Shown here: positions 23,301 to 34,730 of the stretch, in pieces
Numbering within the stretch: the first letter of the stretch is position 1
How the letters are laid out: every line of letters starts with the position of its first letter
From: Synchiropus splendidus
Lineage: Eukaryota > Chordata > Actinopteri > Syngnathiformes > Callionymidae
DNA length: 64,000 bases
Assembly (NCBI RefSeq): GCF_027744825.2
Contig: NC_071340.1
Coordinates: 1,681,501-1,745,500, forward strand
Direction: 5' to 3'
Notes under the pieces: generated by a model
Told to the model about the DNA's origin: nothing
Database searches by the model: none
Seen by the model: the letters and a program-made list of their open reading frames with translations, nothing else
Position numbers and translations under genes: made by a program

Positions 23301-24534
23301 TGTCTGATGAGTTTTTCCAAAGTTATCAACATTTTCATGTTTGGCGTTCCGGAATCGACCTTATCTCAGGCTGATGACGCGTTTTACGTATTGTGCCATA
23401 ACTTTGCAGGGAAGTTCGAGAAAATGAATTTTTCACCTCCCACTATAGCAGAAAGGGTTTTTTTCTAGTAGTTGCACATCAAATCTAAGCTGTCTGAAGT
23501 GTTTTTCGAAAGTTATCAACATTTTTATGTTTGGCGTCCCGGAATCGACCTTATGTCAGTTTGAAAAATTATTTTCTGCATTGTCCCATAACTTTCCAGG
23601 GAAGCTTCAGAACATGAAATTTCCACCTCCCACTATAGCAGAAAGGGTCTTTCTAGTAGTTGCACATCAAATCTAAGCTGTATGAAGTTTTTTTCCAAAG
23701 TTATCAACATTTTTATGTTTGGCGTTCCGGAATCAACCTTATCTCAGGCTGAAAACGCGTTTTCTGCATTGTGCCATAACTTTGCCAGGAAGTTTCAGAA
23801 CATGAAATTTTCACCTCCCACTATAGCAGAAAGGGTCTTTCAAGTCGTTGCACATCAAATCTAAGCTGTCTGAAGTGTTTTTCCAAAGTTATCAACATTT
23901 TTATGTTTGGCGTTCCGGAACCCACCTCATCTCAGGCTGAAAACGCATTTTCTGCTTTGTGCAATAACTTTGCTGGGAATCTTTAGAACATGAAATTTTA
24001 ACCTCCCACAATAGCATAAAGGGTCTTTCTTGTAGTCGCACATCAAATCTAAGCTGTCTGAAGTGGTTTTCCAAAGTTATCAACATTTTTATGTTTGGCG
24101 TTCCGGAACCCACCTTTTTTCAGGCTGAAAACGCGTTTTCTGCATTGTGCCATAACTTTGCAGGGAAGCTTCAGAACATGAAATTTTCACCTCCCACAAT
24201 AGCAGAAAGGGTCTTTCCAGTAGTTGCACATCAAATCTAAGCTGTCTGAATTGTTTTTCCAAAGTTATCAACATTTTTATGTTTGGCGTTCTGGAACCCA
24301 CCTTATCTCAGACTGAAAACGCGTTTTCTGCATTGTGCCATAGCTTTGCAGGGAGACTTCAGAACATGAAATTTTCTCCTCTCACTATGACAAACAGGGT
24401 CTTTCTAATAGTTGCACATCAAATCTAAGTTGTCTAAAGTGTTTTTCGAAAGTTATCAACATTTTTATGTTTGGCGTTCCAGAACCCACCTTATCTCACG
24501 CTGAAAACGCGTTTTCTGCATTGTGCCATAACTT
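20400..24534 (+). repeat. 4134-bp higher-order unit, copy 2 (4135 bp)
   Basis: Repeats 16266-20399 in order: partial octamer (20400-21610), full octamer (21611-23112), tail (23113-24534). The offset is 4134 until about 19330/23464 and 4135 after. The shift is explained by one extra T in a homopolymer (GGG+6T in copy 1, GGG+7T in copy 2). Other differences are single bases, for example CTGTCAGAAG (near 18979) against CTGTCTGAAG. Confidence 0.9.
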
Positions 24535-27500
24535 TGCAGGGAAGCTTCAGAACATGAAATTTTAACCTCCCACTGTAGCAGAAAGGGTCTTTCTAGTAGT
24601 TGCACATCAAATCTAAGCTGCCTGAAGTGTTTTTCCAAAGTTATCAACATTTTTAAGTTTGGCGTTCCGGAACCCACCTTATCTCAGGCTGAAAACGCGT
24701 TTTGTGCATTGTTCCTTAACTTTGCAGGGAAGCATCAGAACATGAAATTTTCAGCTCCCACTATAGCAGAAAGGGTCTTTTTAGTAGTTACACATCAAAT
24801 CTAAGCTGTCAGAAGGGTTTTTCCAAAGTTATCAACATTTTTATGTTTGGCGTTCCGGAACCCACCTTATCTCAGGCTGAAAACGCGTTTTCTGCATTGT
24901 CCCTTAACTTTGCAGGGAAGCTTCAGAACATGAAATTTTCACCTCCCACTATAGCAGAAAGGGTCTTTCTAGTCGTTGCACATCAAATCTAAGCTGTCTG
25001 AAGTGTTTTTCCAAAGTTATCAACATTTTTATGTTTGGCGTTCCGGAACCCACCTCATCTCAGGCTGAAAACGCATTTTCTGCTTTGTGCAATAACTTTG
25101 CTGGGAATCTTTAGAACATGAAATTTTAACCTCCCACAATAGCATAAAGGGTCTTTCTTGTAGTTGCACATCAAATCTAAGCTGTCTGAAGTGGTTTTCC
25201 AAAGTTATCAACATTTTTATGTTTGGCGTTCCGGAACCCACCTTTTTTCAGGCTGAAAACGCGTTTTCTGCATTGTGCCATAACTTTGCAGGGAAGCTTC
25301 AGAACATGAAATTTTCACCTCCCACAATAGCAGAAAGGGTCTTTCTAGTAGTTGCACATCAAATCTAAGCTGTCTGAAATGTTTTTTCCAAAGTTATCAA
25401 CATTTTTATGTTTGGCGTTCCGGAACCTACCTTATCTCAGGCTGAAAACGCGGTTTCTGCATTGTTCCTTAACTTTGCAGGGAAGCTTCAGAACATGAAA
25501 TTTTCAACTCCCACTATAACAGACAGAGTCTTTCTAGTAGTTGCACATCAAATCTAAGTTGTCTGAAGTGTTTTTCGAAAGTTATCAACATTTTTATGTT
25601 TGGCGTTCCGGAACCCACCTTATCTCAGGCTGAAAACGCGGTTTCTGCATTGTTCCTTAACTTTGCAGGGAAGCTTCAGAACATGAAATTTTCACCTCCC
25701 ACTATAGTAGAAAAGGTCTTTCTAGTCGTTGCACATTAAATCTAAGCTGTCTGAAGTGTTTTTCCAAAGTTATCAACATTTTTACGTTTGCTGCTCCGGA
25801 ACCCACATTATCTCGGGCTGAAAACGTGATTTCTGCATTGTGCCATAACTTTGCCGGGAAGCTTCAGAACATGAAATTTTAACCTCCCACTGCAGCAGAA
25901 AGGGTCTTTCTAGTAGTTGCACATCAAATCTAAGGTGTCTGAAGTGTTTTTCCAAAGTTATCAACATTTTTAAGTTTGGCGTTCCGGAACCCACTTTATC
26001 TCAGGCTGAAAACGCGTTTTCTGCATTGTTCCTTAACTTTGCAGGGAAGCATCAGAACATGAAATTTTCAGCTCCCACTATGACAAACAGGGTCTTTCTA
26101 ATAGTTGCACATCAAATCTAAGTTGTCTAAAGTGTTTTTCGAAAGTTATCAACATTTTTATGTTTGGCGTTCCGGAACCCACCTTATCTCAGGCTGAAAA
26201 CGCGTTTTCTGCATTGTGCCATAACTTTGCAGGGAAGCTTCAGAACATGAAATTTTCACCTCCCACTATAGCAGAAAGGGTCTTTCTAGTTGTTGCACAT
26301 TAAATCTAAGCTGTCTGAAGTGTTTTTCCAAAGTTATCAACATTTTTACGTTTGCCGCTCCGGAACCCACATTATCTCGGGCTGAAAACGCGTTTTCTGC
26401 ATTGTGCCATAACTTTGCAGGGAAGCTTCACAACATGAAATTTTAACATCCCACTGTAGCAGAAAGGGTCTTTCTAGTAGTTGCACATCAAATCTAAGCT
26501 GTCTGAAGTGTTTTTCCAAAGTTATCAACATTTTTAAGTTTGGCGTTCCGGAACCCACCTTATCTCAGGCTGAAAACGCGTTTTGTGCATTGTTCCTTAA
26601 CTTTGCAGGGAAGCATCAGAACATGAAAATTTCAGCTCCCACTATGACAAACAGGGTCTTTCTAATAGTTGCACATAAAATCTAATCTGTCTGAAGTGTT
26701 TTTCGAAAGTTATCAACATTTTTATGTTTGGCGTTCCGGAACCCACCTTGTCTCAGGCTGAAAACGCGTTTTCTGCATTGTGCCATAACTTTGAAGGAAA
26801 GCTTCAGAACATGAAAGTTTCACCTCCCACTATAGCAGAAAGGGTCTTTTTAGTAGTTACACATCAAATCTAAGCTGTCAGAAGGGTTTTTCCAAAGTTA
26901 TCAACATTTTTATGTTTGGCGTTCCGGAACCCACCTTATCTCAGGCTGAAAACGCGTTTTCTGCATTGTCCCTTAACTTTGCAGGGAAGCATTAGAACAT
27001 AAAATTTTCAGCTCCCACTATGACAAACAGGGTCTTTCTAATAGTTGCACATCAAATCTAATCTGTCTGAAGTGTTTTTGAAAGTTATCAACATTTTTAA
27101 GTTTGGCGTTCCGGAACCCACCTTATCTCAGGCTGAAAATGCGTTTTCTGCATTGTCCCATAACTTTGAAGGAAAGCTTCAGAACATGAAAGTTTCACCT
27201 CCCACTATAGCAGAAAGGGTCTTTCTAGTAGTTGCACATCAAATCTAAGCTGTCTGAAGTGTTTTTCGAAAGTTATCAACATTTTTATGTTTGGCGTTCC
27301 GGAATCGACCTTATCTCAGGCTGAAGACGCGTTTTACGCATTGTGCCATAACTTTGCTGGGAAGTTCCAGAAAATGAAATTTTCACCTCCCACTACAGCA
27401 GAAAGGGTCTTTCTAGTAGTTGCACATCAAATCTAAGCTGTCTGAAGTGTTTTTCCAAAGTTATCAACATTTTTATGTTTGGCGTTCCGGAATCCGACCT

Positions 27501-27989
27501 TATCTCAGGCTGAAAACGCATTTTCTGCATTGTGCCATAACTTTGCAGGGAAGCTTCAGAACAAGAAATTTTAACCTCCCACTATTGCAGAAAGTGTCTT
27601 TCTAGTAGTTGCACATCAAATCTAAGCTGTCTGAAATGTTTTTCCAAAGTTATCAACATTTTTATGTTCGGCGTTCCGGAATCGACCTTATCTCAGGCTG
27701 AAGACGCGTTTTACGCATTGTGCCATAACTTTGCAGGGAAGTTCCAGAAAATGAAATTTTCACCTCCCACTATAGCAGAAAGGGTTTTTCTAGCAGTTGC
27801 ACATCAAATCTAAGCTGTCTGAAGTGTTTTTCGAAAGTTATCAACATGTTTATGTTTGGCGTTCCGGAACCCACCTTATCTCAGGCTGAAAACGCGTTTT
27901 CTGCATTGTGCCATAACTTTGCAGGGAAACTTCAGAACATTACACTTTCACCTCCCACTATAGCAGAAAGGGTCTCTCTAGTAGTTGCA
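24535..27989 (+). repeat. Mixed monomer section with short local repeats
   Basis: Contains a shifted copy of the 23.87-24.25 kb block at 25.0-25.37 kb (offset 1128). It also contains a trimer-spaced pair marked by CATTAAATCTAAGC then TTTACGTTTG and CACATTATCTCGGGC (near 25733 and 26297, offset 564). The TGACAAACAGGG/CTAATAGTTGC variant is frequent here. The 26.7-27.1 kb block recurs at 30.3-30.65 kb with an offset of exactly 3572 (19 monomers). Confidence 0.7.
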
Positions 27990-30245
27990 CATCAAATCTA
28001 AGCTGTCTGAAGTGTTTTTCAAAAATTATCAACATTTTTATGTTTGGCGTTCCGGAACACACCTTATCTCGGGCTGAAAACGCGTTTTCTGCATTGTGCC
28101 ATAACTTTGCATAGAAGCTTCAGAACATGAAATTTTAACCTCCCACTGTAGCAGAAAGGGTCTTTCTAGTAGTTGCACATCAAATCTAACCTGTCTGAAG
28201 TGTTTTTCCAAAGTTATCAACATTTTTATGTTTGGCGTTCCAGAACCCACCTTATCTCAGGCTGAAAACGCGTTTTCTGCATTGTCCCTTAACTTTGCAG
28301 GGAAGCATCAGAACATAAAATTTTCAGCTCCCACTATGACAAACAGGGTCTTTCTAATAGTTGCACATCAAATGTAATCTGTCTGAAGTGTTTTTCGAAA
28401 GTTATCAACATTTTTAAGTTTGGCGTTCCGGAACCCACCTTATCTCAGGCTGAAAATGCGTTTCCTGCATTGTGCCATAACTTTGAAGGAAAGCTTCAGA
28501 ACATGAAAGTTTCACCTCCCACTATAGCAGAAAGGGTCTTTCTAGTAGTTGCACATCAAATATAAGCTGTCTGAAATGTTTTTCCAAAGTTATCAACATT
28601 TTTATGTTTGGCGTTCCGGAATCGACCTTATCTCAGGCTGAAGACGCGTTTTACGCATTGTCCCTTAACTTTGCAGGGAAGCATCAGAACATAAAATTTT
28701 GAGCTCCCACTATAGCAGAAAGGGTTTTTCTAGTAGTTGCACATCAAATCTAAGCTGTCTGAAGTGTTTTTCGAAAGTTATCAACATTTTTAAGTTTGGC
28801 GTTCCGGAACCCACCTTATCTATGGCTGAAAACGCGTTTTCTGCATTGTGCCATAACTTTGCAGGGAAGCTTCAGAACATGAAATTTTCACCTCCCACTA
28901 TAGCAGAAAGGGTCTTTCTTGTAGTTGCACATCAAATATAAGCTGTCTGAAATGTTTTTCCAAAGTTATCAACATTTTTATGTTTGCCGTTCCGGAATCG
29001 ACCTTATCTCAGGCTGAAGACGCGTTTTACGCATTGTGCCATAACTTTGCAGGGAAGTTCCAGAAAATGAAATTTTCACCTCCCACTATTGCAGTAAGGG
29101 TCTTTCTAGTAGTTGCACATCAAATCTAAGCTGTCTGAAGTGTTTTTCAAAAATTATCAACATTTTTATGTTTGGCGTTCCGGAACACACCTTATCTCGG
29201 GCTGAAAACGCGTTTTCTGCATTGTGCCATAACTTTGCATAGAAGCTTCAGAACATGAAATTTTAACCTCCCACTGTAGCAGAAAGGGTCTTTCTAGTAG
29301 TTGCACATCAAATCTAACCTGTCTGAAGTGTTTTTCCAAAGTTATCAACATTTTTATGTTTGGCGTTCCAGAACCCACCTTATCTCAGGCTGAAAACGCG
29401 TTTTCTGCATAGTCCCTTAACTTTGCAGGGAAGCATCAGAACATAAAATTTTCAGCTCCCACTATGACAAACAGGGTCTTTCTAATAGTTGCACATCAAA
29501 TGTAATCTGTCTGAAGTGTTTTTCGAAAGTTATCAACATTTTTAAGTTTGGCGTTCCGGAACCCACCTTATCTCAGGCTGAAAATGCGTTTCCTGCATTG
29601 TGCCATAATTTTGAAGGAAAGCTTCAGAACATGAAAGTTTCACCTCCCACTATAGCAGAAAGGGTCTTTCTAGTAGTTGCACATCAAATATAAGCTGTCT
29701 GAAATGTTTTTCCAAAGTTATCAACATTTTTATGTTTGGCGTTCCGGAATCGACCTTATCTCAGGCTGAAGACGCGTTTTACGCATTGTCCCTTAACTTT
29801 GCAGGGAAGCATCAGAACATAAAATTTTGAGCTCCCACTATAGCAGAAAGGGTTTTTCTAGTAGTTGCACATCAAATCTAAGCTGTCTGAAGTGTTTTTC
29901 GAAAGTTATCAACATTTTTAAGTTTGGCGTTCCGGAACCCACCTTATCTATGGCTGAAAACGCGTTTTCTGCATTGTGCCATAACTTTGCAGGGAAGCTT
30001 CAGAACATGAAATTTTCACCTCCCACTATAGCAGAAAGGGTCTTTCTTGTAGTTGCACATCAAATATAAGCTGTCTGAAATGTTTTTCCAAAGTTATCAA
30101 CATTTTTATGTTTGCCGTTCCGGAATCGACCTTATCTCAGGCTGAAGACGCGTTTTACGCATTGTGCCATAACTTTGCAGGGAAGTTCCAGAAAATGAAA
30201 TTTTCACCTCCCACTATTGCAGAAAGTGTCTTTCTAGTAGTTGCA
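27990..30245 (+). repeat. Hexamer higher-order repeat, 1128 bp, two tandem copies
   Basis: Copies about 27990-29117 and 29118-30245, offset exactly 6 x 188. Shared markers in order: TTTTTCAAAAATTATCAAC, GCATAGAAGCTTC, CATCAAATCTAACCTG, CATCAAATGTAATCTG, AATGCGTTTCCTGC, ATTTTGAGCTCCCAC, TTATCTATGGCTG. The few differences seen include GCATTGTCCC against GCATAGTCCC. Confidence 0.9.
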
Positions 30246-31214
30246 CATCAAATCTAAGCTGTCTGAAATGTTTTTCCAAAGTTATCAACATTTTTATGTT
30301 TGGCGTTCCGGAACCCACCTTATCTCAGGCTGAAAACGCGTTTTCTGCATTGTGCCACAACTTTGAAGGAAAGCTTCAGAACATGAAAGTTTCACCTCCC
30401 ACTATAGCAGAAAGGGTCTTTTTAGTAGTTACACATCAAATCTAAGCTGTCTGAAGGGTTTTTCCAAAGTTATCAACATTTTTATGTTTGGCGTTCCGGA
30501 ACCCACCTTATCTCAGGCTGAAAACCCGTTTTCTGCATTGTCCTTTAACTTTGCAGGGAAGCATCAGAACATAAAATTTTCAGCTCCCACTATGACAAAC
30601 AGGGTCTTTCTAATAGTTGCACATCAAATCTAATCTGTCTGAAGTGTTTTTCGAAAGTTATCAACATTTTTAAGTTTGGCGTTCCGGAACCCACCTTATC
30701 TCAGGCTGAAAATGCGTTTTCTGCATTGTCCCATAACTTTGAAGGAAAGCTTCAGAACATGAAAGTTTCACCTCCCACTATAGCAGAAAGGGTCTTTCTA
30801 CTAGTTGCACATCAAATATAAACTGTCTGAAATGTTTTTCCACAGTTATCAACATTTTTATGTTTGGCGTTCCGGAATCGACCTTATCTCAGGCTGAAGA
30901 CGCGTTTTCTGCATTGTGCCGTAACTTTGCAGGGAAGCTTCAGAACATTAAATTTTCACCTCCCACTATAGCAGAAAGGGTCTTTCTAGTAGTTGCACAT
31001 CAAATCTAAGCTGTCTGAAGTGTTTTTCGAAAGTTATCAACATTTTTATGTTTGGCGTCCCGGAATCGACCTTATCTCAGGCTGAAAACGCGTTTTACGC
31101 ATTGTCCCATAACTTTCCAGGGAAGCTTCAGAACATGAAATTATGTCCTCCCACTATGGCAGAAAGGGTCTTTCTATTAGTTGCACATCAAATCTAAGCT
31201 GTCTGAAGTGTTTT

Positions 31215-34200
31215 TCGAAAGTTATCAACATTTTTACGTTTGCCGTTCCGGAACCCACCTTATCTCAGCAGAAAGGGTTTTTCTAGTAGTTGCACATCAA
31301 ATCTAAGCTGTCTGAAGTGTTTTTTGAACGTTATCAACATTTTTATGTTTGGCGTACCGGAATCGACCTAATGTCAGGTTGAAAAATTGTTTTCTGCATT
31401 GTCCCATAACTTTCCAGGGAAGCTTCAGAACATGCAATTTTGACCTCCCACTATAGCAGAAAGGGTCTTTCTAGTAGTTGCACATCAAATCTAAGCTGTC
31501 TGAAGTGTTTTTCCAAAGATATCAACATTTTTGTGTTTGGCGTTCCGGAACCCACCTTATGTCAGGTTGAAAACGCGTTTTCTGCATTGTGCCATAACTT
31601 TGCAGGGAAGCATCAGAACATGAAATTTTCAACTCCCACTATAACAGACAGGGTCTTTGTCGTCGTTGCACATCAAATCTAAGCTGTCTGAAGTGTTTTT
31701 CGAAAGTTATCAACATTTTTATGTTTGGCGTTCCGGAACCCACCTTATCTCAGGCTGAAAATGCGTTTTCTGCATTGTGCCATAACTTTGAAGGACAGCT
31801 TCAGAACATGAAAGTTTCACCTCCCACTATAGCAGAAAGGGTCTTTCTAGTAGTTGCACTTCAAATATAAGCTGTCTGAAGTGTTTTTCCAAAGTTATCA
31901 ACATTTTTATGTTTGGCGTTCCGGAATCGACCTTATCTCAGGCTGAAGACGCGTTTTACGCATTGTGCCATAACTTTGCAGGGAAGTTCCAGAAAATGAA
32001 ATTTTCACCTCCCACTATAGCAGAAAGGGTTTTTCTAGTAGTTGCACATCAAATCTAAGCTGTCTGAAGTGTTTTTCGAAAGTTATCAACATTTTTAAGT
32101 TTGGCGTTCCGGAACCCACCTTATCTATGGCTGAAAACGCGTTTTCTGCATTGTGCCATAACTTTGCAGGGAAGCTTCAGAACATGAAATTTTCACCTCC
32201 CACTATAGCAGAAAGGGTCTTTCTTGTAGTTGCACATCAAATCTAAGCTGTCTGAAGTGTTTTTCGAAAGTTATCAACATTTATATGTTTGGCGTTCCGG
32301 AATCGACCTTATCTCAGGCTGAAAACGCGTTTTCTGCATTGTGCCATAACTTTGCAGGAAAGCTTCAGAACAAGAAATTTTCACCTCCCACTATAGCAGA
32401 AAGGGTCTTTCTTGTAGTTGCACATCAAATCTAAGCTGTCTGAAGGGTTTTTCCAAAGTTATCAACATTTTTACGTTTGCCGTTCCGGAACCCACCTTAT
32501 CTCAGCAGAAAGGGTTTTTCTAGTAGTTGCACATCAAATCTAAGCTGTCTGAAGTGTTTTTTGAAAGTTATCAACATTTTTATGTTTGGCGTACCGGAAT
32601 CGACCTTATGTCAGGTTGAAAAATTGTTTTCTGCATTGTCCCATAACTTTCCAGGGAAGCTTCAGAACATGCAATTTTGACCTCCCACTATAGCAGAAAG
32701 GGTCTTTCTAGTAGTTGCACATCAAATCTAAGCTGTCTGAAGTGTTTTTCCAAAGATATCAACATTTTTGTGTTTGGCGTTCCGGAACCCACCTTATGTC
32801 AGGTTGAAAACGCGTTTTCTGCATTGTGCCATAACTTTGCAGGGAAGCATCAGAACATGAAATTTTCAACTCCCACTATAACAGACAGGGACTTTGTCGT
32901 CGTTGCACATCAAATCTAAGCTGTCTGAAGTGTTTTTCGAAAGTTATCAACATTTTTATGTTTGGCGTTCCGGAACCCACCTTATCTCAGGCTGAAAATG
33001 CGTTTTCTGCATTGTGCCATAACTTTGAAGGACAGCTTCAGAACATGAAAGTTTCACCTCCCACTATAGCAGAAAGGGTCTTTCCAGTAGTTGCACTTCA
33101 AATATAAGCTGTCTGAAGTGTTTTTCCAAAGTTATCAACATTTTTATGTTTGGCGTTCCGGAATCGACCTTATCTCAGGCTGAAGATGCGTTTTACGCAT
33201 TGTGCCATAACTTTGCAGGGAAGTTCCAGAAAATGAAATTTTCACCTCCCACTATAGCAGAAAGGGTTTTTCTAGTAGTTGCACATCAAATCTAAGCTGT
33301 CTGAAGTGTTTTTCGAAAGTTATCAACATTTTTAAGTTTGGCGTTCCGGAACCCACCTTATCTATGGCTGAAAACGCGTTTTCTGCATTGTGCCATAACT
33401 TTGCAGGGAAGCTTCAGAACATGAAATTTTCACCTCCCACTATAGCAGAAAGGGTCTTTCTTGTAGTTGCACATCAAATCTAAGCTGTCTGAAGTGTTTT
33501 TCGAAAGTTATCAACATTTTTATGTTTGGCGTTCCGGAATCGACCTTATCTCAGGCTGAAAACGCGTTTTCTGCATTGTGCCATAACTTTGCAGGAAAGC
33601 TTCAGAACAAGAAATTTTCACCTCCCACTATAGCAGAAAGGGTCTTTCTTGTAGTTGCACATCAAATCTAAGCTGTCTGAAGGGTTTTTCCAAAGTTATC
33701 AACATTTTTACGTTTGCCGTTCCGGAACCCACCTTATCTCAGCAGAAAGGGTTTTTCTAGTAGTTGCACATCAAATCTAAGCTGGCTGAAGTGTTTTTTG
33801 AAAGTTATCAACATTTTTATGTTTGGCGTACCGGAATCGACCTAATGTCAGGTTGAAAAATTGTTTTCTGCATTGTCCCATAACTTTCCAGGGAAGCTTC
33901 AGAACATGCAATTTTGACCTCCCACTATAGCAGAAAGGGTCTTTCTAGTAGTTGCACATCAAATCTAAGCTGTCTGAAGTGTTTTTCCAAAGATATCAAC
34001 ATTTTTGTGTTTGGCGTTCCGGAACCCACCTTATGTCAGGTTGAAAACGCGTTTTCTGCATTGTGCCATAACTTTGCAGGGAAGCATCAGAACATGAAAT
34101 TTTCAACTCCCACTATAACAGACAGGGACTTTGTCGTCGTTGCACATCAAATCTAAGCTGTCTGAAGTGTTTTTCGAAAGTTATCAACATTTTTATGTTT

Positions 34201-34730
34201 GGCGTTCCGGAACCCACCTTATCTCAGGCTGAAAATGCGTTTTCTGCATTGTGCCATAACTTTGAAGGACAGCTTCAGAACATGAAAGTTTCACCTCCCA
34301 CTATAGCAGAAAGGGTCTTTCTAGTAGTTGCACTTCAAATATAAGCTGTCTGAAGTGTTTTTCCAAAGTTATCAACATTTTTATGTTTGGCGTTCCGGAA
34401 TCGACCTTATCTCCGGCTGAAGACGCGTTTTACGCATTGTGCCATAACTTTGCAGGGAAGCTTCAGAACATGAAATTTTCACCTCCCACTATAGCAGAAA
34501 GGGTCTTTCTTGTAGTTGCACATCAAATCTAAGCTGTCTGAAGTGTTTTTCGAAAGTTATCAACATTTTTATGTTTGGCGTTCCGGAATCGACCTTATCT
34601 CAGGCTGAAATCGCGTTTTCTGCATTGTGCCATAACTTTGCAGGACAGGTTCAGAACAAGAAATTTTCACCTCCCACTATAGCAGAAAGGGTCTTTCTTG
34701 TAGTTGCACATCAAATCTAAGCTGTCTGAA
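31215..34730 (+). repeat. 1237-bp higher-order repeat with a truncated monomer, three copies
   Basis: The unit is six full monomers plus one 109-bp truncated monomer. The truncation joins CTTATCTCAG to CAGAAAGGG and is found at 31261-31276, 32498-32513 and 33735-33750, exactly 1237 bp apart. Shared markers: GGCGTACCGGAATCG, AACATGCAATTTTGACC, AAAGATATCAACATTTTTGTG, TTTGTCGTCGTTGCAC, GAAGGACAGCTTC. The third copy has lost one further monomer: after about 34400 its offset to copy 2 is 1049, which is 1237 minus 188. The flanks at 30.5-31.2 and 34.8-35.5 kb match each other at an offset of 4275 bp (3 x 1237 plus 3 monomers). Confidence 0.9.
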
